Shown here: piece by piece, positions 46,801 to 55,283 of the stretch
How the letters are laid out: each line of letters begins with the position of its first letter
Position numbering within the stretch: position 1 is the stretch's first letter
Source of the DNA: Rickettsiales bacterium
GTDB taxonomy: Bacteria; Pseudomonadota; Alphaproteobacteria; Rickettsiales; JABCZZ01
DNA: 64,000 nucleotides
Direction of reading: 5' to 3'
Assembly: GCA_035765535.1 (NCBI GenBank)
Contig: DASTXE010000006.1
Coordinates: 682,001-746,000 of the forward strand
The notes under the pieces: generated by a model
Databases searched by the model: none
Told to the model about the DNA's origin: nothing
The model's input: only the letters and a program-made list of their open reading frames with translations
Program-made: the position numbers and the translations under genes

Positions 46801-47503
46801 CGTCATAACGCTTAACATCTTCCCAGGCCTTGCCCAACGAGAACCACAGCCTGAGCTGCACATCAACAGGGAGATTGTGGGCATTGGCAGCCAGTTTTTC
46901 CAGAGCGATAAGGTGCGGGTCATCCACCGTATATTTCTTGAGTGTCGAGAGATTGTAATGCGCGTGTACAAACAACGGGTTAACATTCACCGAAGCAATA
47001 AAGCATTGGCGCGCGCGATCCAGATCGCCGCGAGTGCTCAAGATGGCGCCTAGATTGTTTTGCGCTTCCGCATTACAGGGATTGGACTCTACGGCACGCG
47101 CATAACATGCTTCGGCTTCCGACAGCTTCCCGTCCACTTCCAGCATTGCGCCAAGATTATTGGCAGCTTTATCATGCCGGGGATTAAAACACAGGGCTTG
47201 CTGATAGTGCGCAGCAGCGTCACCATGCCGCCCTGCTTCGCTGCAGGCCAGAGCCAGAAGATACCAGGCTTCTGCATCTTGCCGGGCGAGGTTCACCGCC
47301 TGCTCGCCAGCGGCAATCGCCTTGTCGAATTGTTTGATGCATCTTAAAATATCGCACTGGAGTTGATAGTAGGCAGGAACCGAGCCATCGCATTCTATGG
47401 CCTTAGCTATCAGTGTTTCCGCCAGCGGCAATGTGTGCGCCTCAGCAGCAGCGTTTCTACCGGCATTGAAAAACTCTTCCGCTTGCGCCTGTAACGATGT
47501 CAT
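43889..47503 (-). CDS. Double TPR-sulfotransferase protein
   Basis: 1,204 residues built as two copies of the same plan: tetratricopeptide repeats followed by a sulfotransferase domain. Copy one has TPRs (about 1-260) and PIFIVGMPRSGTTLIEQIL, the PAPS 5'-phosphate loop. It continues with ITDKMPGNYFYIGLIH, KAKIIHSMRDPMDTCFSNY and IYQSSVARWEHYRKHL. Copy two repeats these with PIFVLGMPRSGTTLVEQII, ITDKMPHNYFHMGAIH and VYTSSVARWKKY. Single TPR-sulfotransferases are widespread in alphaproteobacteria; the tandem fusion is unusual. The substrate (surface glycan or protein) is unknown. I use ATG 47503; an upstream TTG start is less likely. Confidence 0.88.
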   Translation of the reverse strand: MTSLQAQAEEFFNAGRNAAAEAHTLPLAETLIAKAIECDGSVPAYYQLQCDILRCIKQFDKAIAAGEQAVNLARQDAEAWYLLALACSEAGRHGDAAAHYQQALCFNPRHDKAANNLGAMLEVDGKLSEAEACYARAVESNPCNAEAQNNLGAILSTRGDLDRARQCFIASVNVNPLFVHAHYNLSTLKKYTVDDPHLIALEKLAANAHNLPVDVQLRLWFSLGKAWEDVKRYDDSFAAYERGNRIHRAMIGYDEKTAAKSTRDIIERFNKTLARKKHSGLADETPIFIVGMPRSGTTLIEQILSSHSVVFGAGELHDLCSTITQQWGIGAGISYIDCLQSATEEELHAIGAAYLQKIRVLHSTAPRITDKMPGNYFYIGLIHTVFPKAKIIHSMRDPMDTCFSNYSRLFKETMPFAYDLQELGRYWRQYDALMRHWKNVLPKGTILDVRYEDVVADLEGQARRLLDYCGLPWEEGCLAFYQNKRLVKTASVAQVRQPIYQSSVARWEHYRKHLEPLRQAMDGKEMPQQSMTIEQALASANQALERNQLAEAEMLLRKILEVRPREAQALHLLGLVAYKAGKPDIAIELVRQAIQSDGNIALFHANLTEMYRVRGELARAIAHGKQAIALEPGLIAAHANLGISYFDQKEYDKAEACQKAALAINPHFPPALNAMGSIRRTYKDDEGAMEYYRKAIAANPHYTEPLSNLSEVLVRRGQVQEALTYLDQVLAFNPNDTHALCNRGYALLALSEPEEAHRCFSRVLELRSDYAEAYAGLARLCNDLHQYAQAKAYVLKSLALKPGTAEFHSTLASIHLALGETDKALAIFETALMHDPALASAKLGVGSIMMQKGELAKAESIFRSVLDSGQERINALCSLSQVRKIRSDEDVIPLLEKEAEQLALLPDEKASRIHFALGKAYDDNDNPEKAFHHFLEGCRLHRKHNHYNAQEQYRLFARQKDIFSRRFIDQNRGQGVSSDVPIFVLGMPRSGTTLVEQIIASHPHVFGAGELPDFSEIAQQPQSIEAIGSQYVDRLRALAPGAKYITDKMPHNYFHMGAIHLALPNAKIIHVERHPLDTCLSCFIRLFSHPQEYTYNLYDLGRYYREYSQLMDHWRAVLPADSFYTIRYEELVADMETHARKLISYCGLSWDDACFEPHKTRRDIRTASVTQVRQPVYTSSVARWKKYERFLGPLIEGLGNVLKE

Positions 47504-47683
47504 GCAGTCTGGTTTCCGAAAGGCTCTGGCTTCATATCCATGAAGAAATGATTCATCGTGATGCAAATTTGCAGCAATGCTAAATTCTTGCGTTAGTTCA
47601 TTATTTTTAACAGATTATCGCTTGTCAGCAAGACATACTTATCCTAGTTTCATTGCAATCATTATTTTCATGTCGCAGGGAAA

Positions 47684-50332
47684 ATGTCTCAACTGAAACC
47701 TCTCAAGAAATACCTGATTGGTTCCACCGCCCTGATTGGCGGAAGCTTCTTCCTCCCGGCAACCGCCTTCGCTATATCATGCCCGACCATCATCACAGGT
47801 ACGGCACTTTCAGGAATCGTCTGCGATTTCGATGCGACTTCCAGCGTCACTGTCGCAAACGGCGGTAACGTCGGCGGCATAAATTTGAGCACCAACACAC
47901 CTCCCTCCCCCGGCTACATTCACAATAACGGAACTCTGGGCTGGACCGGCACCGGTATCGTCATAAACAGCAGCAATCTTTCTGGTGGCATCGCCAATAG
48001 CGGCACCATCAGTACCGACGCTTCAGGCATCGGGATTATTAACGGCTCTGCCGTCCTGAATGGCATCACGAATACCGGCAACATCATCAGCACCGCAGCC
48101 GGTACTGGCATCCGACTCTCCAGCAGCATACTCATGGGCGGCATCACCAACAGCGGCACTATCAGTGGCAGCAACAACGATGAAGGCATTGCCATTATCA
48201 ATAACAGTACGGTTGTAGACGGAATCCATAATACGGGTGTCATTCAGGGGGGACCTAATGGCAATGGTATTCTCATGCGCAGCAGCAACCTTTCCGGCGG
48301 CATTGCCAACAGCGGCACCATCAGTGGCGCGGGCACGGGACTTGCAGCGTTTAACGTGTCGAATATCACCGGTGATATCGTCAACTCCGGCACCATTACG
48401 GGCACAACGTCTGCTGGCATCTCATTGCATAACGGCGCAACGCTGAATGGCAGCCTCATTAATCAAGCGGGCGGCGTAATTTCCGGCGGCAACGCCGGTA
48501 TCCTGGTGTTTAGCGCCACGAACATCACAGGACACATCGCCAACAGCGGCACCATTTCAAGCGCAAACACCGGTATCAGGATATCCAGCACTGCAATTAT
48601 CAGCGGCGGCATTCAGAATTCCGGCACCATTCAGGGCAACATATTCGCTATCAATATCGACCCCACTTCGACCGTACCCAACATCGACCTTCTCAGCGGC
48701 AGCACCGTTATTGGCGACATTCAGGCGACGAACACTACCCTTAACCTCCTTGGCGGCCAGATCGATGGCAATACCAACGTTAATGCCATCAATGTCGCAA
48801 GCAATTTCACCACACACGGCAACTTAACCGCCAACAACACGACGGTAGCGAGCGGCGACAGGCTGACGCTGCGCGCAGGCGACACGCTGACGGGAAATTT
48901 CGCCGGCAATGGAGGCACGCTCGCCTTCGGGGTAAGCAATAACACGTTCGGCAAAATTGTCGGCAACGCCGATCTGACAGGCGTGAACGTCGCTGTCGAT
49001 CTTGGAAACGCCCCGCTGTTGCATAACGGTGATGAGATGAAAGTCATCCAGGGCAGCGCTCCCCTCACCGGCGGCCCGGGCGGTATGCTGACCGCGATTT
49101 CCGATAACTCCTACCTCTGGAACTTCCAGATGGTTGACGGCACCGGTGCTACAACCCCGACCAGCAGCAGCGATCTGTTCATCCGGGCAAGCCGTGCTTC
49201 ATCCGGCAACCTTGGCTTTAACCCAGCCGACACAAACACCTATAACACACTGCAGACATTTGCGGATGCGAATACCAGCGACCCGGCCATACTGCGAGTA
49301 CTGGGAAATTTAAACAGCGCCCCCACCCGGGCCGCCGCCCAGAATACCCTCCAGTCGGTGGAACCTACACTTAACGGCAGCGATTTCATCGGTGCACAGG
49401 CGCTCAATAACCAGACATTGAATATGGCAGCCGAACAACTGGCCATATTGCACGGTAGCGGCGAAACCGGTATGGCTGCCGGCGGCAACCTGAAGGGCGT
49501 GCGCATATGGGGGCAGATGTTCGATGCAGAAGCGAACCAGGGTGAACATCAAGGTATCAAAGGCTATAGCGCCAATAGCTGGGGCGGCGCAGTCGGTATT
49601 GATACACGTAACATCAACGACAAGACGATTCTGGGCCTGGCATTAAGCTCTGGCCAAACCAACGCCAACTCAAAGAACGCTAACCACACCGGTACGGATG
49701 TAAACAGCTACCAGCTGACCCTATACGGTGATTACGCTTTTACAAAAGATACTTTTGCAAGCGGCATGCTGGCTTATGGGTGGCAGAATGTCGATACCAT
49801 CCGCTACGATGTAGGCGGCGCAGGCGGCTCGGCCGCACACGGCGACTTTAACACGAACGAGATCGCAGCGCGCACGGAACTGGGCAAGAATTACCGCTAC
49901 GGCTCTACCCTCGTGACCCCAAGCATTCTGGCCAACTACCTGCACTACTCACCGGACAGCTACACGGAAACCGGTGCCGGAAGCATGAACCTGCATATTG
50001 ACCGTAAGAACATGGACGTTCTCGAACTTGGCGTGGGCACAAAGCTTAGCTGGACTTACCAACGCGCAGAGGGAGTCTTAACCCCAAGCGTTCACGGCGG
50101 ATGGCGTTATGATGTCATCGGCGATCATCTCGATGCCACCAATAGTTTCGCTGCCGGCGGCCCGGCTTTCGATACTCAGGGCATACAGCCCGGCCGCGGC
50201 ACACTCGATATGGGCGCAAGCGTGAAGTACGTAACCAACAGTAACATAGAGCTTACTGCCAATTACGAGCTCCAGCATAAAATGGACTACACCAGTAACG
50301 CAGGCTTTGTGCGCGCGGCTTACAAGTTTTAA
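47684..50332 (+). CDS. Autotransporter with repeat passenger and C-terminal beta-barrel
   Basis: 882 residues. A Sec signal peptide (cleavage near Ala30 in PATAFA) is followed by a passenger of about 300 residues made of IANSGTISG/ITNSGTISG-type beta-helix repeats. After a linker comes an autotransporter beta-barrel of about 270 residues (GVRIWGQMFDAEANQ, NSYQLTLYGDYAF, IELTANYELQHKM) ending in the outer-membrane signature Tyr-Lys-Phe. It is probably a surface adhesin-like protein. GCAGGGAAA precedes the ATG. The stop overlaps the convergent lipoprotein-hydrolase gene by four bases. Confidence 0.9.
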   Translation: MSQLKPLKKYLIGSTALIGGSFFLPATAFAISCPTIITGTALSGIVCDFDATSSVTVANGGNVGGINLSTNTPPSPGYIHNNGTLGWTGTGIVINSSNLSGGIANSGTISTDASGIGIINGSAVLNGITNTGNIISTAAGTGIRLSSSILMGGITNSGTISGSNNDEGIAIINNSTVVDGIHNTGVIQGGPNGNGILMRSSNLSGGIANSGTISGAGTGLAAFNVSNITGDIVNSGTITGTTSAGISLHNGATLNGSLINQAGGVISGGNAGILVFSATNITGHIANSGTISSANTGIRISSTAIISGGIQNSGTIQGNIFAINIDPTSTVPNIDLLSGSTVIGDIQATNTTLNLLGGQIDGNTNVNAINVASNFTTHGNLTANNTTVASGDRLTLRAGDTLTGNFAGNGGTLAFGVSNNTFGKIVGNADLTGVNVAVDLGNAPLLHNGDEMKVIQGSAPLTGGPGGMLTAISDNSYLWNFQMVDGTGATTPTSSSDLFIRASRASSGNLGFNPADTNTYNTLQTFADANTSDPAILRVLGNLNSAPTRAAAQNTLQSVEPTLNGSDFIGAQALNNQTLNMAAEQLAILHGSGETGMAAGGNLKGVRIWGQMFDAEANQGEHQGIKGYSANSWGGAVGIDTRNINDKTILGLALSSGQTNANSKNANHTGTDVNSYQLTLYGDYAFTKDTFASGMLAYGWQNVDTIRYDVGGAGGSAAHGDFNTNEIAARTELGKNYRYGSTLVTPSILANYLHYSPDSYTETGAGSMNLHIDRKNMDVLELGVGTKLSWTYQRAEGVLTPSVHGGWRYDVIGDHLDATNSFAAGGPAFDTQGIQPGRGTLDMGASVKYVTNSNIELTANYELQHKMDYTSNAGFVRAAYKF

Positions 50333-51204
50333 AGAGGCGCGTAACAATCCAGCGACGCTCGCAAAAGGTCTCGCCAGACATTCACCCAGCCTTCGCTATG
50401 ATCAGCGCTTTCTACCTTTGTAATTCTTATACAATAAGATGTACCCACCGCCCGGCGAAAGCTCCGGGCAATATCCAAAGGAATGATCTCATCCCGCCCT
50501 CCCACGAAATGCTGTTGCGGTATATGCGCGGTCTTCGCTGCCACGCTTAAAGGAGAAAGCGTATCGGCGGCAGGTTTGCTGATGCGATGAAGTTGCGAAA
50601 ATAATGCCGGATCAAGATTACCCGCCACCGTGCGCAAGCTTAATACGTCACCCCGCATACCTGCCAGCAATGCCACCACACCGCCTCCACCAGAATAGCC
50701 GACCAGATTAAACCCCGTGAGATGGTATCGCGCTTTGATATCGTCAAGGGCAGCGTTTTCAGACCGCAACTCCTCGGGAGAGAGACGCCGCGAAGTCCAA
50801 TACTCCTTTGGACAGATCGCACTCGCATCACTTAAACCGCTGAACTGGCACGGACGCGCCATATAGATCACGTTATCATCCTGATCCTCCGCCGCAAGAC
50901 GCAAAGCCAGCGGATCAACGGGTGTCGGATTGAGTGAAGGTTCCTGCCGGTTAAGCCAGGCGAGCCCGTCACCTTCAATATAAATCGTTGCCGGAGCATC
51001 AAGTTTGCCAACCCGCTCGAACACCGTCAACACAAATGGCTCTGCCATAATGCGATGCTCACGCAGATTAGCACCTACAGCGATATGCCGCGCCGTTTCA
51101 GCACGATCTTCCGCGGAAATTCCTGTGCACCCAGCCAGTAAGACTATTAACAACGCCAGTATGAGGGCCTTACTGGAAGCAATGACCTCTAAGGAATGTG
51201 ACAA
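50329..51204 (-). CDS. Lipoprotein alpha/beta hydrolase
   Basis: 291 residues with a lipoprotein signal peptide (ALLIVLLAGC, Cys26) and an alpha/beta hydrolase domain: YIEGDGLAWLNRQEPSLNPT, MARPCQFSG with a paired CPKEYWTSRR, the nucleophile elbow VGYSGGGGVVALLAG and VGGRDEIIPLDIA with the acid residue; a His in ESADHSEGW completes the triad. An esterase or lipase at the outer membrane is likely. It is convergent with the autotransporter. Upstream lies a gene-free stretch containing one of the direct repeats. Confidence 0.8.
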   Translation of the reverse strand: MSHSLEVIASSKALILALLIVLLAGCTGISAEDRAETARHIAVGANLREHRIMAEPFVLTVFERVGKLDAPATIYIEGDGLAWLNRQEPSLNPTPVDPLALRLAAEDQDDNVIYMARPCQFSGLSDASAICPKEYWTSRRLSPEELRSENAALDDIKARYHLTGFNLVGYSGGGGVVALLAGMRGDVLSLRTVAGNLDPALFSQLHRISKPAADTLSPLSVAAKTAHIPQQHFVGGRDEIIPLDIARSFRRAVGTSYCIRITKVESADHSEGWVNVWRDLLRASLDCYAPL

Positions 51205-51752
51205 ATAGCACTCATAATTTTTTAGGTATATTTATGACACAAAGGACAAAATGGGCCCAAACGAAAATCTCAGTTGAACAATGGTGACATATTATCGTCT
51301 TATTTCAATGCCCAATTGTCCTTGAATCCCATATTCTGTTTGCCTGTTAATAAAACAGATTCCCTGTTCCGTAAAAATAATTGCCTGCTCCAATTTTAGG
51401 GAATTTTCTAATAACCATCTATTATGACGCAGCTTTTAGTCGCTAGCTATCATGCTCTAGGCCAAAATAGTAAAATTTCCCTGTATTTTGCCTGATAAAC
51501 AGGGAATTTGACATGGAGAGCGGTTCGCAGCAGACTCTGTCCACCGCCATTTATTTAGAATTAATCAATATATTTCAGGTAAATGGCTTAGCGCACTTCT
51601 CACCAACCCATAAATCACCCCATAATCGTATAGCGCACAGAGAAAAACAGACACAAACTGTTCTGATGCCATTACATCAGAAAATATAAATATCGTTTTG
51701 CTATGATATCCCCGTATCCCCATATGATTGTTCCAATAATCTAGCCCTCCTA
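51205..51752. other. Intergenic stretch carrying the left direct repeat
   Basis: No gene supported. It contains the repeat described next; the remainder is AT-rich, and no further frame of substance is seen. Confidence 0.5.
51333..51551. repeat. Direct repeat, left copy, possible attachment site or cassette border
   Basis: About 220 bases matching 62,247-62,463 in the same orientation. The best-conserved part is the last 61 bases (51491-51551 with 62403-62463), identical at 54 positions by my alignment. It carries CCTGATAAACAGGGAATTTG, then GAGAGCGGTTCGC and ends CCACCGCCATT. The upstream part has repeated TTCCCTG/AGGGAAT motifs, with ACAGGGAA inverted against TTCCCTGT in each copy. The spacing is that of an inserted unit bounded by direct repeats. 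Confidence 0.7.
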
Positions 51753-53753
51753 CTAATGCCCCAAACCGGCTTGCGCACTTCCTCCACCCCTTTGCTGGTC
51801 CAGATAAGAACGTGCGTATGATGCAGTTTCATCTCTTCCCATATTCCGGCCGCGAATGCGGGGAGTATATTCCATCTCCGGCGCATTTCTCCGTTCGCTG
51901 CCGAGCGATTTTGTTTCCAGTTCCGGCATCAAAGAGGGGGCCAAGCATTCGACAACCGGCGTGAAAGCCGCCTTCATACCCTGGCCGGGATAGGGTATGG
52001 AAGAAAGGGTATGTATCCTGTCCGACGCCAGCCACATATTGGATAGTGCTGTATGCATTTCTCTATTTATCTCACCGATACCTTCCCTTTCCACGAGATG
52101 CTCCATCATTTTTGCCAGCTCATTGAGACCCAAACTTTCCCTGACAATCTCTGTAAGCTCGCGGCAATTCTCATGTTGCCTGCCCAGTCCGAAATGTTTA
52201 ACGCCGTCACGGCGAGTGATGTTCTCTGCCGCCGCAAGCAACCTCTGCGCAAAATCAGGGGAATGAACAGCCTCTCCGATAGAGTCCAGCGTTTCCCTGC
52301 ACGCCCTGTCTCCTTCCAAAGCACGCGTCAGCACCTGCTCGATAATGGTCTGTTCCAGCGCGATTATCCCATATCCCAGTAATATGGATGCATCTCTGCC
52401 CGCAGTTACCTGCGGGGCACGAAGCATATCATCGGAAGCAATGAGCGGAGTGCCATCCTCAAGTTCCAAGCCGAAGGTTTTGGCTATCTGCTTAAACGTA
52501 TCGGTTTGCAAGTCGTAACTGGCGTATTTGAAAGGGTGGACTGAACGGATATGATCGTTTTGTGTTCCAATCCCCGTCAGATCCGCCCCTGCATTTCTGC
52601 CTTCACCTTGCACCGGCCGCAACTGGTCAAAGTCAGGTGGATTGACGGGACAGAGCGTTTGTGCAACAGCATTGGCAAGCAGCAGATCATTCGGCAAGGT
52701 CGCTTTATGGTTCATCAGTTGGCTGCGTATGATCGCCATCATGTGGGAATGCCCCTCAGGGTCTTCCCGCAGCAATGCACTGGTCGACATATCAAGACCA
52801 TGATTCTGCTCAAGCATAGCAATAGTGGAGCGGATGCCGTTGAACCCTCCCATATCATATTTCTCGGCATTGAACGAACCGCTGAACAACATTCTTTGCT
52901 GCGGGCCATTGAGTTCATAAAAACCGCCACTGCGTAGCTTGTTGAAAATAGCCCAGTGTGTTGCCAGGTTTTCATCCACCACCCCGCCTTGCGGATCAAT
53001 AATCCAGCCAAGCGGTTTACTTATTTGCCCGTTAGTAGAAATGCCGAACTGGTAATCCGTCGCATTGCCCTTGTAATCCACACCCGAGCCGGGAATGAAA
53101 TCGCTTTTAAGCCCGGCAGATACAGAATGAACGGAAAGTGCCACCTCCTCTGCTTCACCTCCGTCACGGCGAATCGTGCCGCGCAATTTGTTTCCATCGA
53201 TAGTATAATTCTGCGCTTCCAGCATCCGCCGGATATCCTCTCTGCGCTCACTATCCTGAGGTACTCCTTCAATATAGAGAAAGCCTTGCTCATGCATGAC
53301 ATCATTCACGGATTTGGCCAGCTGTAATGCCGGAGAATGGGAGAGTTCCATCACGGTATTAAGGCCGTTGCTCAATGAAACGGATCTATCATCCCGTCTC
53401 GCGAAGCGTTGCCACCGCTGGGTCTCCCGATTTGCAAACCGTCCCGTTCCGATAAGCTGCAGGCAGGCTTCATGCAGCACGCCATCGAATCCCCTCTGCG
53501 CATAGGAAGGCGATTCCGTACGCGTGACCGCATGAATCTCCGGTATTTCATCCGCATAGGGCATGCAGGTAGAAATCGTATTAACGAAATCACCGGTCAC
53601 GATCTGCATGTCATTAACAATACGGCCGATGACGCCAACCATATCGGAAGGATGGAGCGCGCGGTGCATATTAGTCCAGTTCAAGCCATTAAAATAGGTG
53701 GCTTTAACTTCATCATAAGGCAGCGCAGGAGGTGGGGTTAGAGATGCGGTCAT
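51753..53753 (-). CDS. Large protein of unknown function in the repeat-flanked cassette
   Basis: 666 residues, apparently soluble, with no signal peptide or membrane segment. I recognise no family. Distinct segments are RRDDRSVSLSNGLNTVMELS, GNATDYQFGISTNGQISKPL, HWAIFNKLRSGGFYELNGPQ and AAENITRRDGVKHFGLGRQH. The C-terminus is an Arg/Gly-rich tail (DQQRGGGSAQAGLGH). It is the second of two leftward genes, 33 bases after the glycosyltransferase gene, and so likely part of the same system as the rightward operon. Function cannot be inferred beyond that. Confidence 0.7.
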   Translation of the reverse strand: MTASLTPPPALPYDEVKATYFNGLNWTNMHRALHPSDMVGVIGRIVNDMQIVTGDFVNTISTCMPYADEIPEIHAVTRTESPSYAQRGFDGVLHEACLQLIGTGRFANRETQRWQRFARRDDRSVSLSNGLNTVMELSHSPALQLAKSVNDVMHEQGFLYIEGVPQDSERREDIRRMLEAQNYTIDGNKLRGTIRRDGGEAEEVALSVHSVSAGLKSDFIPGSGVDYKGNATDYQFGISTNGQISKPLGWIIDPQGGVVDENLATHWAIFNKLRSGGFYELNGPQQRMLFSGSFNAEKYDMGGFNGIRSTIAMLEQNHGLDMSTSALLREDPEGHSHMMAIIRSQLMNHKATLPNDLLLANAVAQTLCPVNPPDFDQLRPVQGEGRNAGADLTGIGTQNDHIRSVHPFKYASYDLQTDTFKQIAKTFGLELEDGTPLIASDDMLRAPQVTAGRDASILLGYGIIALEQTIIEQVLTRALEGDRACRETLDSIGEAVHSPDFAQRLLAAAENITRRDGVKHFGLGRQHENCRELTEIVRESLGLNELAKMMEHLVEREGIGEINREMHTALSNMWLASDRIHTLSSIPYPGQGMKAAFTPVVECLAPSLMPELETKSLGSERRNAPEMEYTPRIRGRNMGRDETASYARSYLDQQRGGGSAQAGLGH

Positions 53754-53786
53754 CTATAGGGCTCCCGGTTGAGACATATTCTTCAT

Positions 53787-55250
53787 TCAGCGCCCCCTGC
53801 CCCTCACTGCCTGCGCTGCTATCTCTGTGTCAATCGCCTGCGCCTTAGCAAACAAACTTTCATATAATTGTTCATGCTGGATCGCCACGTTACGGGGAAT
53901 AAAATTCGCCGTTGCAGCTTCCGCTCTGCCCCCGATCTCATCCCGTGTCAGGGCATGAGGATTTTTTTCCGTCCTGATCGAAGTTCCCTCGCGTTCCATA
54001 TGGTTAATCTGGCGCAATGCATCCCCCCAGTCTTCGACCAACACGATACTGCCGTTTCTGTAATAGGCAGGTGTATCTTCGCCTTCCGTGGCCAGCGTCA
54101 CACGCCCCATCTGCATTCCGGGAATGACGCTGCCATTTTTCCCCGTAACTCCTCCCTTCACCAGGGTGACCATATAGCCCATCTCGCTGATCAGCTCCCC
54201 GACCCGCTCCGCCGATTCGCCCAGATGCAACTCAACATTAAGCCGTTTAGACTTGCCCTGCAGAAACTTTACAAGATCCTGCTTGTTATCGATACGTTCC
54301 AGCGCATCCAGTTGCGCAGGCGTAAGATTATATATTTTCCTGACGATATCGTTTTTGACAAACTTCAGCCCCCTGTCCTGCTCATCTCCCCTTGTCTCCA
54401 CAATGTCGCCAATCAGATGAATAGTATGGTTCTGCTGCCGTTCATCATAAGCAGCCAGTCCGGGTTCATATTCCGATCGTGAAGCCTGTCTTTGCGGAGC
54501 ATCAGGCGGCAATGTCCGCCCGCGGATATCCTCTGCCATTTCAATGAGCTGTTCCAGACCTCGCCTATGAGCCCTGAAGCGTGCGAAACTTCCTATATGG
54601 CTGCTTCTTTCCGGTACGCAAGCAGGCAGCGGTATATTGCTTGGAACCGGAATGACGCTGCTTTTCTGCCTGAGATCGATACCATGCGCGCCTGCGAATT
54701 CAACAGCCGATTGCTGTTCGGCATCCGTTGTAAAAACAATCTGATCGGCTTTACGCAATACGGGAAGTGTATCGTTTTTATACGACATGCAAAATCCTGG
54801 ATACTCTACCGTTCCCGGGTTGATTCCTCCCTTCATGAGACTGAACTGATGGAACGTAAACACCAGCTTCTGACTCGCCTGCAAATCCAGGGATTCTATC
54901 TGATCCAGCAATTGGCGGTCGCGTTCTCCCAAACCGGGATATTGTACATGGATAATCTGTTGTTTGTGGTCGGGATTAAGAGCATCAAGCTGTTTTTGCA
55001 AACTATTCTCACTGGTGAGATCCCATTGGGCATTATCGAGCACAAGGACTTCATATCCTAATGTCTCAAGCTCCCTTGCCTGATTGCGCGTATAATCGCC
55101 GACTCCTTCATTCGCTGCTTCCGGGAAACCGGTAAAAAATACAACCTGCTCTTTTTTCAAAGGATTTACACCCACACCACCGTCCCAAAAATCAACAACT
55201 ATTACTAATTTATAAACAAAATTTATTAACAAATCTTTAATCAATTCCAT
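53787..55250 (-). CDS. Glycosyltransferase-like protein (GT-B, GT4-like)
   Basis: Up to 487 residues. The N-terminal Rossmann-like half starts VVFFTGFPEAANEGVGDYTR, the glycine-rich opening of GT4-type enzymes, followed by LGYEVLVLDNAQWD, IIHVQYPGL, LVFTFHQFSLM and QIVFTTDAEQQSAVEFA, which fits that fold. The C-terminal half (SSHIGSFARFRAHRRGLEQL, LHLGESAERVGELISEMGYM, YYRNGSIVLVEDWGDAL) is less typical. It ends with a basic tail QAVRGRGR. The first 25 codons from ATG 55250 are very AT-rich; a GTG at 55175 may be the true start. It shares an intergenic region with the divergent ammonia-lyase-like gene. The sugar donor is unknown. Confidence 0.65.
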   Translation of the reverse strand: MELIKDLLINFVYKLVIVVDFWDGGVGVNPLKKEQVVFFTGFPEAANEGVGDYTRNQARELETLGYEVLVLDNAQWDLTSENSLQKQLDALNPDHKQQIIHVQYPGLGERDRQLLDQIESLDLQASQKLVFTFHQFSLMKGGINPGTVEYPGFCMSYKNDTLPVLRKADQIVFTTDAEQQSAVEFAGAHGIDLRQKSSVIPVPSNIPLPACVPERSSHIGSFARFRAHRRGLEQLIEMAEDIRGRTLPPDAPQRQASRSEYEPGLAAYDERQQNHTIHLIGDIVETRGDEQDRGLKFVKNDIVRKIYNLTPAQLDALERIDNKQDLVKFLQGKSKRLNVELHLGESAERVGELISEMGYMVTLVKGGVTGKNGSVIPGMQMGRVTLATEGEDTPAYYRNGSIVLVEDWGDALRQINHMEREGTSIRTEKNPHALTRDEIGGRAEAATANFIPRNVAIQHEQLYESLFAKAQAIDTEIAAQAVRGRGR

Positions 55251-55283
55251 GTAATGTTTTGTAATGAAACATTGAGGAATGAC

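Noticed and set aside
51510-51551. Possible tRNA or tmRNA 3' end suggested by GCGGTTCGC and the CCACCGCCA ending
   Set aside because: No matching 5' acceptor strand or T-stem can be drawn, and the same words recur in the right repeat.
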